Positions 54,475 to 63,555 of a stretch of 64,000 nt of DNA are shown here, one piece after another. This DNA comes from RHKX01 sp963820055 (GTDB taxonomy: Bacteria > Actinomycetota > Thermoleophilia > Solirubrobacterales > 70-9). Within the stretch, counting starts at the first letter, position 1; each line of letters opens with the position of its first letter. The stretch covers positions 434,001-498,000 of the forward strand of contig CAWFYJ010000003.1 of the NCBI GenBank assembly GCA_963820055.1, in the 5' to 3' direction. Under the pieces are notes generated by a model. It was not told where the DNA came from and made no database searches. It saw only the letters and a program-made list of their open reading frames with translations. A program made the translations under genes and the position numbers.

Positions 54475-55848
54475 TCAGACCGGGGCGCCGGCGCGGAGGT
54501 GCTCGGTGGCGTGCTCGAGGCCGTGGCGGAGGATCTCGGTGATCTCCTCGAAGACGCCGATGTCGGCGACGAGCGGCGGCGCGATCTGAACGATCGGCTC
54601 GGACCGGTCGTCGAGGCGGCAGATCATGCCGCGCTCGAACAGGCGGTCGGAGAGCACGTCCTTGAGCAGCCAGTTCGCCTCGGCCTCGGTCAGCGACTCC
54701 TTCGTCTCCTGGTCCTTGACGACCTCGATCGCGAAGAAGTGGCCGAGGCCGCGGACGTCGCCGACGATCGGGATGTCCTTGAGGCCTTCGAGCATGTCGC
54801 GGACCTTCGGCTCGTTGGCGAGCACGTTCTCGAAGACCTTCTCGCGCTCGAAGATCTCAATCGCCTTCAGGGCGATCGTCGAGCCGACCGGGTGGCCGCC
54901 GAACGTGAGCCCATGCAGGTAGTCGCCCTTGCCGGTCAGGAACGGCTCGGCGACCTTGTCCGACATCATCACCCCGCCCATCGCGGCGTGAGCGCCGGTC
55001 AGGCCCTTGGCGAACGTGATCATGTCGGGGCTGTATTCGAGGCGCTGGGCGCCGAACCAGGTGCCGAGGCGGCCGAACGCGCAGATGACCTCGTCGGAGA
55101 CGAGGAGGATGCCGTGGCGGTCGCAGATCTCGCGCAGGCCCTTCCAGTAGCCGGCCGGGGGGACGATCGATCCGCCGGCGTTCTGGACCGGCTCCATGAT
55201 GATCATCGCGACGGTCTCGGGCTGCTCGAACTCGAGCGTCGACTCGATCTCGTCGAGGAGCGCGCGGGTGAAGCCGGCCTCGTCGCCGCCGGCGGGATGC
55301 CGGTAGGCGTTCGTCGAGGAGACGTGGCGGGTCGGGATCCCGAGCGGCTCGAACGCCGTCCGGCAGACCGGGATGCCGGTGAAGTTGAGCGCCCCCATGG
55401 TCACGCCGTGGTAGGCGTCGCGGCGGGCGATGACCTTGCGGCGCTGCGGCTCCCCGTTGGCCTGATGCCACTGGATCGCCATCTTGTAGGCGGACTCGAC
55501 CGACTCGGAGCCGCCGGACGTGAAGAAGACGCGCTCGAATCCGTCGGGCGCCAGCTCGGCGAGCTTCGTGGCGAGGTCGATCGCCGGCGGGTGGGCGACC
55601 GTCCAGTTGCTCGTGTACGGCAGCGTGCTCATCTGCGCGGCCGCAGCGGCGCCGATCTCCTCGCCGTACGAGTGCCCGAGGTTGAGGCAGTAGAGGCCCG
55701 ACAGGCCGTCGATGTAGCGGTTGCCCTTGTCGTCGAAGACGTAGCTGTCCTCTCCGCGGACGATCACGGGGATGTCCTCGGCGGCGGCGGTCATGTCGGA
55801 GAAATGCAGCATCAGGTGCTGCTTGGCGCGTGTCTGGAGGTCTGTCAT
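54475..55848 (-). CDS. Class III PLP aminotransferase, putrescine/omega-amino type
   Basis: 457 residues. PLP site: FFTSGGSESVESAYKMAIQW, DAYHGVTMGALNFTG, LLVSDEVICAFGRLGTWFG and the Schiff-base Lys in MITFAKGLTGAHAAMGGV. Length, the N-terminal HLMLHFSDM and C-terminal CRLDDRSEPIVQIAPPL fit the SpuC-like pyruvate-dependent group that uses putrescine, spermidine, beta-alanine or similar amines. First gene of a leftward pair with the P450. The operator at 55882 is 34 bases before its start. No visible ribosome site. Confidence 0.92.
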   Translation of the reverse strand: MTDLQTRAKQHLMLHFSDMTAAAEDIPVIVRGEDSYVFDDKGNRYIDGLSGLYCLNLGHSYGEEIGAAAAAQMSTLPYTSNWTVAHPPAIDLATKLAELAPDGFERVFFTSGGSESVESAYKMAIQWHQANGEPQRRKVIARRDAYHGVTMGALNFTGIPVCRTAFEPLGIPTRHVSSTNAYRHPAGGDEAGFTRALLDEIESTLEFEQPETVAMIIMEPVQNAGGSIVPPAGYWKGLREICDRHGILLVSDEVICAFGRLGTWFGAQRLEYSPDMITFAKGLTGAHAAMGGVMMSDKVAEPFLTGKGDYLHGLTFGGHPVGSTIALKAIEIFEREKVFENVLANEPKVRDMLEGLKDIPIVGDVRGLGHFFAIEVVKDQETKESLTEAEANWLLKDVLSDRLFERGMICRLDDRSEPIVQIAPPLVADIGVFEEITEILRHGLEHATEHLRAGAPV

Positions 55849-55881
55849 CGGAGCGGAGTCTAGGGGCTCGGGGGGTCGTTG

Positions 55882-55897
55882 TTGACCTTGTAGTCAA
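55882..55897. promoter_or_regulatory. Palindromic operator TTGAC-N6-GTCAA (copy 3)
   Basis: TTGACCTTGTAGTCAA between the divergent aminotransferase and FAD oxidoreductase genes, 34 bases from the first start and 26 from the second. Identical over 16 bases to the site at 49851, including the six non-palindromic centre bases. Confidence 0.75.
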
Positions 55898-55922
55898 TTG
55901 TACTTTCTGTTAGTTTGCCCGG

Positions 55923-57626
55923 ATGGAGATCACAGGGAGTACACCGGCGTCCTCGTCCACCTCGACCAACGGCGGTGCGCCCGCCGCCGCGACCGGAGGC
56001 GGCTCCTGGGACGCGATCGTCGTCGGCGGCGGCCACAACGGGCTGACGACCGGCGCATATCTGGCAAAGGCCGGCCTGCGGACCCTGATCCTCGAGCGGC
56101 GCCACATCCTCGGCGGTGCCTGCGTGACCGAGGAGGTCTGGCCGGGCGCCCGCGTGTCGCGCTGCTCCTACGTCGTCTCGATGCTGCAGCCGAAGGTCGT
56201 CGCCGACCTCGAGCTGAAGCGCTACGGCTACGAGGCCTACCCGCTCGATCCCGCCTACGCGGCGATGACCCCGGACGGGCCGATCATCTTCCACGACGAC
56301 GTCGTCAAGACCCAGGAGTCGATCGCCCGCTTCAGCAAGAAGGACGCCGAGAACTACGGCAAGTTCGAGGAGCTGCTCTTCATGGCCGCGGACTTCGTGC
56401 GGCCGATGATGATCCGCAACCCGCCGGCGCCGGGCTCGAAGGCACCGGTCGACATCGCCGGACTCCTCAAGGAGGCGGGACGGGTCGCCGGCATGTCGCA
56501 GCGCGACGTCCAGCAGCTGATCCGGATCTTCACGATGTCCGTCGGCGATTGGCTCGACGGCCTCTTCGAGAACGACTACCTGAAGGGCTCGATCGCCTCG
56601 ACCGGGGTCGTCGGCGTCTGGGCCGGCCCCTACTCCCCCGGCACCGCCTACAACCTCCTCCACCACGCCCTCGGCGAGCTCGACGGACAGATCGGCTCCT
56701 GGGGACAGGTGATCGGCGGCATGGGTGCGATCAGCGAGGCGATCGCGGCGAGCGCCCGCGCGGCCGGCGCTGAGATCCGCACCGACGCGGAGGTCGTCAG
56801 CATCGACTCGACCGGCGGTCGCGTCACCGGCGTGACCCTCGCCGACGGTTCGGTCCACCGCGCCCCGATCGTCGCCTCCGGCGCCCATCCGAAGACGACG
56901 ATCATGGACCTCGCCGGAGCCGAAAACTTCCCCGACGACGTGCGCGAGGACATGGCCGCCTACCGGACCCGCGGCGCCTCCGTGAAGATCAACATGGTCC
57001 TCTCTGAGGCCCCGGTCTACGAGGGGCTCAGCGAGGAGGAATCGCGGCACCTGCTGACCGCCGGCGTCAACTGGTGCCCGTCGCTCGACTACCTCGAGCG
57101 CGCCTGGCAGGACGCCGTCCGCGGCATCCCCTCCGAGCACCCGTACGTCGAGATGGAGGTCCCGTCCTCGATCGATCCGTCGCTGACCGACGACGACCGC
57201 TGGATCGCGACGATGTTCACCCAGTACGGCCCGACCGAGCACGAGCAGTGGCCGGAGGGCGCCCGCGAGAAGTACGCGGACACCTGCATCGCCAGCATCG
57301 GCGAGTACGCGACCAACCTGCCCGGCTCGATCGTTGAGCGCGAGGTGCTCGCGCCGCCGGACCTCGAGGACATCTTCGGCCTCGTCGACGGCTCGATCTT
57401 CCAGGGCGAGCAGGACATCGCACAGATGGCGTTCATGCGGCCGACCCCGGGCCTCGCCAAGTACGCGACCCCACTCGAGGGCCTCTACCTGTGCGGCGCC
57501 GGCACCCACCCGGGCGGCGGCGTCATGGCGGCGTCGGGGCACAACGCCGCCCAGCGGATCCTCAAGGACCGCCGTCGCCAGGCGGGACTCCGCGGGCGCC
57601 TGTCGCGCCGCCGCGCGACGGCCTGA
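55923..57626 (+). CDS. FAD-dependent oxidoreductase, PYROXD2/CrtI-like (copy 3)
   Basis: 567 residues from the ATG at 55923, after a Ser/Thr/Gly-rich start of ~25 residues. FAD motif WDAIVVGGGHNGLTTGAYLA and ERRHILGGACVTEEVWPG. C-terminal GLYLCGAGTHPGGGVMAASG. More distant from copies 1 and 2 and closer to the main PYROXD2 branch. Its start is 26 bases from the operator, leaving little room for a leader. A Lys/Arg-rich tail (RRRQAGLRGRLSRRRATA) is not conserved in the family. Confidence 0.9.
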   Translation: MEITGSTPASSSTSTNGGAPAAATGGGSWDAIVVGGGHNGLTTGAYLAKAGLRTLILERRHILGGACVTEEVWPGARVSRCSYVVSMLQPKVVADLELKRYGYEAYPLDPAYAAMTPDGPIIFHDDVVKTQESIARFSKKDAENYGKFEELLFMAADFVRPMMIRNPPAPGSKAPVDIAGLLKEAGRVAGMSQRDVQQLIRIFTMSVGDWLDGLFENDYLKGSIASTGVVGVWAGPYSPGTAYNLLHHALGELDGQIGSWGQVIGGMGAISEAIAASARAAGAEIRTDAEVVSIDSTGGRVTGVTLADGSVHRAPIVASGAHPKTTIMDLAGAENFPDDVREDMAAYRTRGASVKINMVLSEAPVYEGLSEEESRHLLTAGVNWCPSLDYLERAWQDAVRGIPSEHPYVEMEVPSSIDPSLTDDDRWIATMFTQYGPTEHEQWPEGAREKYADTCIASIGEYATNLPGSIVEREVLAPPDLEDIFGLVDGSIFQGEQDIAQMAFMRPTPGLAKYATPLEGLYLCGAGTHPGGGVMAASGHNAAQRILKDRRRQAGLRGRLSRRRATA

Positions 57627-57666
57627 GCCGCCGGGGGCCGGGATCCCGCGCCGCTACGCTGAACGG

Positions 57667-58122
57667 GTGCTGCCCGTGGGGATCAGCAACGGCGAGGTGA
57701 TCATCGTCGTCGTTCTAATCGTCGCTCCGATCGCCGCGCTCGCGTTCGCGGGGTCCGGCGCCGTCTACCGCGAGATCGGCAAGGGCGCCTTCTCGATGGA
57801 CCACGAGCCGCCCGCGCCCGGGGCCGACCTCGGCGCGACGATGACCAAGGCCGCCCGCGAGGCCGAGATCCGGCAGATGCTCGAGGCGAAGGCGTTTCGG
57901 CAGATCGAGCGCGGCGAGACGCCGATCGACATCGAGGCCGAACTGAAGAAGCTCACCGCCCCCGCCGCCGTCGAGCTCAAGGCCGACCCGGCACTCGTCG
58001 AGGAGATCCGCCAGCTGGTCGTCGCCCGCAACGGCCGCCGCGCCCGCCACGGGAAGGAGCCGCTCGACGTCGACGCCGAGGTCGCGCGGCAGTTGCGCGA
58101 TCTCGAGGGCCTCGGCCAATAG
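57667..58122 (+). CDS. Small membrane-anchored protein of unknown function
   Basis: 151 residues from a GTG at 57667, with a second GTG three codons later as alternative. One membrane segment near the N-terminus (EVIIVVVLIVAPIAALAFAG), then a charged helical cytosolic part (AAREAEIRQMLEAKAFRQIE, then ALVEEIRQLVVARNGRRARH). The longer open frame upstream is shadow of the oxidoreductase. The charged helices may bind RNA or a partner. No family recognised. First of three short plus-strand genes leading to bcp. Confidence 0.75.
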   Translation: MLPVGISNGEVIIVVVLIVAPIAALAFAGSGAVYREIGKGAFSMDHEPPAPGADLGATMTKAAREAEIRQMLEAKAFRQIERGETPIDIEAELKKLTAPAAVELKADPALVEEIRQLVVARNGRRARHGKEPLDVDAEVARQLRDLEGLGQ

Positions 58123-58167
58123 CCGCCCCCACGCATGGGGTCTGGCGTTCCGGGTATAAACCGGCCG

Positions 58168-58506
58168 ATGGCAGACATCGGTGACATCTACGAGCTCGAG
58201 CAGCTCGCCGTCCAGCCCGGCACCTACGTGAACCCGCAGACCGAGGTGGTGATCATCGTCGAGGACTCGGCGGCGGTCGACCAGGAGGTCTTCGAGGAGG
58301 AGGGCGCCGAGGGAACCGAGTGGGTCCGGGTATCCGACGAGGTCCCGGTCGACGAGACGCTGCTCGAGGAGGCGCTCGAGGAGTTCCAGAGCCGCCGCCA
58401 CCCCGTCGCCGCGTCGCAGGCTTCGAGCATCGCCGTCGACGACGCCCTCGACGAGGACGACGACCCCAAGCTCGAGCCCGACCCCGACATCGACGAAGAG
58501 GAGTAA
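58168..58506 (+). CDS. Small acidic protein of unknown function
   Basis: 112 residues from the ATG at 58168 (MADIGDIYELEQLAVQPGTY). The first ~60 residues alternate strands (TEVVIIVEDSAAVD) and may form a small barrel. The rest is strongly acidic, ending DEDDDPKLEPDPDIDEEE. It ends two bases before the start of bcp, so the two are very likely co-translated. No family recognised. Confidence 0.75.
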   Translation: MADIGDIYELEQLAVQPGTYVNPQTEVVIIVEDSAAVDQEVFEEEGAEGTEWVRVSDEVPVDETLLEEALEEFQSRRHPVAASQASSIAVDDALDEDDDPKLEPDPDIDEEE

Positions 58507-58508
58507 CC

Positions 58509-58982
<474 letters not shown>

Positions 58983-58994
58983 GCGCCGCTTGCC

Positions 58995-59993
58995 TCAGGC
59001 GGTCGCGAGCACGTAGGCCAGGAACGACCCGAACAGGGTCGCCCAGCTGACGACCGGCAGCAGCTCGAAGCGACCGCGGGTCCGCAACGTCACGTAGGCG
59101 AGCGTTCCGCCGGCGAGGCCGAGGCCGGCGGAGACGATCGCGAAGCGGTCGAGCTCCCAGCCGGTCAGCGCGAGGCCGAAGGCGATCGGGATCGTCGACT
59201 GGAAGACCATCGCGCCGGTGATGTTGCCGAGCGCGAGGCTGTCCTTGCCCTCGCGGATCCAGAAGAAGCTGTTGATCTTCTCGGGCAGCTCGGTGGCGAG
59301 CGGCGCGAGGATCAGCGACAGCACCAGCGCCTCGACGCCGAGCGACTCGGCGACGTGGATCATCTCCTCGACGAACAGGTGGGCGCCCCCGACGATCGCC
59401 GCCAGCCCGACCACGAGCTGCACGACGATCAGGTTGGTCGGCGGCTGATCGTCGGTGCCGCGGTCCATGTAGAGGCGGCCGATCGTCTCCGCCTCCTGGA
59501 CCTCGCCACCGGAGCGCAGCGTCGCCCTGACGTAGAGCAGGTAGGAGACGAAGAAGACGATCGCCAGCGGGATGTGCAGGGCCTCGGGAAGGACGATGCC
59601 GGCGAGCAGGCCGGCGCCGAAGAAGACCAGGAAGAAGAGGAGGTCGCGATCGAGCGTCTCGATGTCGGCGCTCAGCTCGAGGCCCTGCTTGCGGCGCTTC
59701 TGGAAGATGAACGCGGATGTGCCGACGAGCGCCATCGCCAGGGTCGCGAGCAGGAACGGAGCGCCGATGATCGCGCCGATCGCAACGTCCTCGGAGCCCT
59801 CCGACCCGCCGATGATCGCGACGATCGGAATCAGCGTCTCCGGCATCGCGGTGCCGACCGCGGCGAGGATGCTGCCCGTCGCTCCCTCGCCGAGACCGAG
59901 GCGGTGACCGAGCCACTCGATCGCGTTCGTGAACACGAGCGCGCCCGTCAGGATGACGGCAAAGCTGATCGCGAGAAGGATTACCGCTCCCAT
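58995..59993 (-). CDS. Sodium/calcium exchanger family membrane protein
   Basis: 332 residues, about ten membrane spans. The two alpha-repeats of the CaCA family are visible: AAVGTAMPETLIPIVAIIGG near residue 45 and ILAPLATELPEKINSFFWIR near 225, each with the key acidic residue. Charged loops contain DIETLDRDL. Start is nine bases after the neighbouring exchanger stop, so the pair is co-expressed. Convergent with bcp. Ion specificity not decidable from sequence. Confidence 0.88.
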   Translation of the reverse strand: MGAVILLAISFAVILTGALVFTNAIEWLGHRLGLGEGATGSILAAVGTAMPETLIPIVAIIGGSEGSEDVAIGAIIGAPFLLATLAMALVGTSAFIFQKRRKQGLELSADIETLDRDLLFFLVFFGAGLLAGIVLPEALHIPLAIVFFVSYLLYVRATLRSGGEVQEAETIGRLYMDRGTDDQPPTNLIVVQLVVGLAAIVGGAHLFVEEMIHVAESLGVEALVLSLILAPLATELPEKINSFFWIREGKDSLALGNITGAMVFQSTIPIAFGLALTGWELDRFAIVSAGLGLAGGTLAYVTLRTRGRFELLPVVSWATLFGSFLAYVLATA

Positions 59994-60002
59994 TCAGACC
60001 AA

Positions 60003-61172
60003 CTATGCCGCGAAGAAGGCGATCGCAAACACCGTGTAGACCGCGAGCAGCTGTACGCCCTCGAACCATGTCGACTCGCCCTCGGAGCTGACGGCGTTGG
60101 CGATCAGCACCGCCAGCAGGATCGCGCCGAGCTCGAAGCCGTTGAAGACAAGGGGCATCGGGCTCGGCCCGACCACGAACGACGCGAAGACGAGGACCGG
60201 GGCGACGAAGAGCGCCACCTGGGCGCTCGACCCGATCGCGATGTTCACCGCCAGGTCCATCTTGCCCTTGTAGGCGACGAGGACGGCGACCCAGTGCTCG
60301 GCGGCGTTGCCGACGATCGCGACGACGATCGCGCCGATGAAGAACTCGCTGAGGCCGATCGACTCCGACGCCTCGGTGATCGAGCCGACCAGCACCTCCG
60401 ACATGACGCCGACCGCGACGCCGGCGATCGCCAGCGCGACGACCGATCGCCGCACCGTCCAGCCCCAGATGTTCTGGGCGGGCTCCTCGCCCTCGGGGTC
60501 CTCTTCGTCGTCGTCCTTGTGCGACTGCGGATTGAAGACGTCGCTGTGCGTCTTCAGCGAGAAGAACAGCCCGGCTACGTAACAGGCGATCAGCACGACG
60601 CCGACCGCGAGCGAGAGCAACTCGACCGTCGAGCCGTAGTCGACCAGCTCGGGTCCGACCGACGGCAGCCCGCGCCCCTCGACGAGCTCGAAGATGGCCG
60701 GCATCAGCAGGGCGGCGGCGGCCAGGAAGAGCATCGTCGACTGCGTCGATGCGGCCGTACGGTCGAACTTCTGGACCTGGCCCGGGCGGCCGACTCCGCC
60801 GGAGACCATCGCCGCGCCGAGGACGAGCAGGACATTGCCGATAATCGAGCCGATTATCGATGCCTTGACGACCTCCTGGAGGCCGGCGTTGAGGGCGAAC
60901 AGGGCGATTATCAGCTCCGGCGCGTTGCCGAACGTGACGTTGAGCAGACCGCCGATGCCGGGACCGGAGCGCTCGGCGAGCTCCTCGGTGGCCCGGCCCA
61001 TCAGCGCCGCCGTCGGGATGATTCCGATCGCCGCCGTGAAGAAGATGAACCCGGCCGAGGCGCCGAGCAGGTCGAGGGCGATCGCGATCGGGATGAACGG
61101 GACGAGGAGATAGGGCCACCCGTCGGGACCCGTGAAGAAGTCCCTGTTGAGCGCCGGTCCGGGGCCGTTCAT
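60003..61172 (-). CDS. Calcium/proton exchanger (Cax type)
   Basis: 389 residues, about eleven spans. Cax repeats: NVTFGNAPELIIALFALNAG (~residue 80) and AIVGNAAEHWVAVLVAYKGK (~310), with the GNAxE cores that bind Ca2+. The central loop is acidic (KDDDEEDPEGEEP), typical of Cax proteins. Stop is nine bases before the second exchanger. Its start overlaps the lipoprotein stop (ATGA), so all three leftward genes form one operon. Confidence 0.92.
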   Translation of the reverse strand: MNGPGPALNRDFFTGPDGWPYLLVPFIPIAIALDLLGASAGFIFFTAAIGIIPTAALMGRATEELAERSGPGIGGLLNVTFGNAPELIIALFALNAGLQEVVKASIIGSIIGNVLLVLGAAMVSGGVGRPGQVQKFDRTAASTQSTMLFLAAAALLMPAIFELVEGRGLPSVGPELVDYGSTVELLSLAVGVVLIACYVAGLFFSLKTHSDVFNPQSHKDDDEEDPEGEEPAQNIWGWTVRRSVVALAIAGVAVGVMSEVLVGSITEASESIGLSEFFIGAIVVAIVGNAAEHWVAVLVAYKGKMDLAVNIAIGSSAQVALFVAPVLVFASFVVGPSPMPLVFNGFELGAILLAVLIANAVSSEGESTWFEGVQLLAVYTVFAIAFFAA

Positions 61173-62203
61173 CCGCCGATCAAGCTCGCACAGTCCTCGA
61201 CCTCCGCCGAGCTCTGGGCCTTCGCGACGCAGTCGTAGTACTTCTGCGCGGAACTCGACGCCGGCTGGGGCGGCGTCGTCGTCGCGCTCGGCGCACCGGC
61301 ACCGAGGCCGAGCGCGGAAGCGCCGCCGGGAATCTGGCCGAGCAGGTCATCGAGCGGCTTCGCGTCGGACGGAGCGCTGATCGACTGATCGGAGCCCGGG
61401 TCGGAGATGCCGATCGAGAGCGTCACGGCGACCGTCCCTGAGCCCCCGCGCGGATCGGCGAGGTTCAGCCCGACCTCGATCTTGCGGAGCGAATCGTCGT
61501 CGGAGGCGGCGTAGACGTCGATCGTCGCGTCGGTGACGGTGTCCTCGAGGTTCTTGAGGGCGGTCGGATCGAGCTGGGAGGCCTGGCCGGTCTGCTGGGC
61601 GACATCGTTGAGGTCGGCGACCAGCTTCGGCACGTCGGCCGCCCCGGAGACGTGAATCACCTCGGTGCCGTCGAGATCCTCGGTCCCCTCGTTGGTCAGA
61701 TCGGTGACCCAGCTCTGCGGATCGATGCCGAACTGCGAGAGCGAGCCCGTGTCCTCCTGGCTGCTCTGCTGGGAGGCGGACTGCTCGTAGGAGGCCTTGA
61801 CGGCCTGGAAGGTCGAGTCGTCGAGCTGGTACTCGTCGCCGTCGAAGCCGATGTAGGCGCCGTCGCCCGTGATCGTCAGGCCGCCGTTGAAGTCGAAGTT
61901 GGAGGATCCGGAGTCGATCGCCGCCGTCACGTCGAAGTCGACGGAGGGGAGCTGACCGGTGCCGTTCGACTGGAACGGCCCCTTGATCTCGGCGTTGAGG
62001 TCGCCCTCCTGCCCGCCCGACGACGAGACGTCGAGGACGATGTCGAGGACGCCGCTGTCGGTGCCTCCACCGCCCCCCAGCGCCTTGTCGAGCACCTCCT
62101 GCGGATCGGCGTCGGAACCGCTGCTGCCGCCGCATCCGGACAGGACGCCGACGATCGCGAGGGCGACGATCAGCAGCAGCGCAAGTGTGGTTCGAGTACG
62201 CAA
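61169..62203 (-). CDS. Lipoprotein of the LppX/LprG-like kind
   Basis: 344 residues. Signal with lipobox LLLIVALAIVGVLSGC, then a Gly/Ser linker. The mature domain has repeated strand patterns (GVLDIVLDVSSSGG, GGLTITGDGAYIGFDGDEYQ, SLRKIEVGLNLADP) like the half-barrel LolA/LppX folds that carry lipids. A C-terminal Thr/Pro linker leads to a short segment with two cysteines (KYYDCVAKAQ and VEDCASLIGG). First gene of the operon with two cation exchangers. Role unknown. Confidence 0.8.
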   Translation of the reverse strand: MRTRTTLALLLIVALAIVGVLSGCGGSSGSDADPQEVLDKALGGGGGTDSGVLDIVLDVSSSGGQEGDLNAEIKGPFQSNGTGQLPSVDFDVTAAIDSGSSNFDFNGGLTITGDGAYIGFDGDEYQLDDSTFQAVKASYEQSASQQSSQEDTGSLSQFGIDPQSWVTDLTNEGTEDLDGTEVIHVSGAADVPKLVADLNDVAQQTGQASQLDPTALKNLEDTVTDATIDVYAASDDDSLRKIEVGLNLADPRGGSGTVAVTLSIGISDPGSDQSISAPSDAKPLDDLLGQIPGGASALGLGAGAPSATTTPPQPASSSAQKYYDCVAKAQSSAEVEDCASLIGG

Positions 62204-62256
62204 GAAAACCGGTGCCCGTCCCGCTTGATCGGGCGCGGTCAGAGTACCCTGGATGC

Positions 62257-63555
62257 GTGCCGGTCGCCGACGAGAGCGGGCCGAACCTCCCGAGGACGAT
62301 CCTCTACACGGGCAAGGGGGGCGTCGGCAAGACGAGCGTCGCCGCAGCGACGGCGCGCCGCTGCGCCGCCGACGGCCTGCGGACGATCGTTCTCTCGACC
62401 GATCCGGCCCACAGCCTCGGCGATTCGCTCGAGCAGGAGCTCGGTCCCGAGCCGCGCGAGATCGCCCCGCTGCTCTGGGCCCAGCAGATCGAGGCGCAGG
62501 CGGAGATGGAGGAGAACTGGGCGGCCGTGCGCGACTGGCTCGGCCGGGTCCTCGCCGATCGCGGCGTGCTCGGGGTCGCGGCCGAGGAGCTGACCGTCCC
62601 GCCCGGCATGGACGAGCTCTTCAGCCTGCTCCAGATCCGCGCCCATCACGCGAGCGGTGACTACGACGTGATCATCGTCGACTGCGCCCCGACCGGCGAG
62701 ACCCTCCGGCTCCTGTCCTTCCCCGACGTCGCCCGCTGGTGGCTCGACAAGGTCCTCCCCTGGGAGCGGCGGCTCGTCTCCGCCGCACGACCCTTCGCGC
62801 GGACGTTCCTCGACGTCCCGCTCCCCGGCGACGACGTCTTCGCCGACGTCCAGCGGCTCGTCGGCAACCTGATCGCGATGAACGAGATCCTCCGCGATCG
62901 CGAGCGGACCTCGATCCGGCTCGTCATGAACCCGGACCGGATGGTGATCCGCGAGGCCCAGCGGACGTTCACCTACCTCAACCTCTACGGCTACCTGACC
63001 GACGCGGTCGTCGTCAACCGGGTCTTCCCCGAGGAGGTCTCGGACTCGTACTTCGGCGCCTGGCGCGACCGCCAGCGCGAGCAGATCGAGGCGGTCCGCG
63101 AGGGGTTCTCCCCGGTGCCGATGCTGCAGGCGCGCTACTTCCCCGAGGAGGTCGTCGGCCCGGCGATGCTCGACCGCCTCGGCGACGAGCTGTTCGCGGG
63201 CGACCGGGCCGAGCGTCTCATGCACGCCGAGCTCGCCCAGCGGATCACGTCCGAGAACGGCCGCACCGTGCTCGCGATCCCGGTTCCCTTCGCGGACCGC
63301 TCCGAGCTCGACCTCAGCAAGGTCGGCCAGGAGCTGATCGTCCGGGCCGGCCGCGAGAAGCGGACTATCATCCTGCCCTCTGCGCTGGCCAGGCACCGCC
63401 CGGTCGGCGCCCGTCTCGAATCCGGCACGCTCGAGGTGAGCTTCGAAGATGACCGCCCCCGACGAGCAGAGCAACCCGCCCCCGCCGCCGACGGAGGGGA
63501 CCGAGATCCCGTTCCGGGACGAGCCGGGTCCGGGCGCGACCGGCAGCGGGCCTGA
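62257..63555 (+). CDS. ArsA-family ATPase
   Basis: 432 residues from a GTG at 62257. Deviant Walker A LYTGKGGVGKTSVAAATARR, switch STDPAHSLGDSLEQEL and DVIIVDCAPTGETLRLL. This is a single-ATPase form as in Get3 and actinobacterial ArsA homologues. No arsenic-resistance gene is nearby, so a targeting or assembly role is likelier. The conserved protein ends near residue 395. The last ~40 residues (EQPAPAADGGDRDPVPG) are read out of the overlapping next gene and may be a by-product. Confidence 0.88.
   Translation: MPVADESGPNLPRTILYTGKGGVGKTSVAAATARRCAADGLRTIVLSTDPAHSLGDSLEQELGPEPREIAPLLWAQQIEAQAEMEENWAAVRDWLGRVLADRGVLGVAAEELTVPPGMDELFSLLQIRAHHASGDYDVIIVDCAPTGETLRLLSFPDVARWWLDKVLPWERRLVSAARPFARTFLDVPLPGDDVFADVQRLVGNLIAMNEILRDRERTSIRLVMNPDRMVIREAQRTFTYLNLYGYLTDAVVVNRVFPEEVSDSYFGAWRDRQREQIEAVREGFSPVPMLQARYFPEEVVGPAMLDRLGDELFAGDRAERLMHAELAQRITSENGRTVLAIPVPFADRSELDLSKVGQELIVRAGREKRTIILPSALARHRPVGARLESGTLEVSFEDDRPRRAEQPAPAADGGDRDPVPGRAGSGRDRQRA

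Noticed and set aside
62257..63555. An arsenic-resistance operon
   Set aside because: No arsB, arsC, arsR or acr3 in the neighbourhood, and the ATPase is the single-domain type common in actinobacteria.
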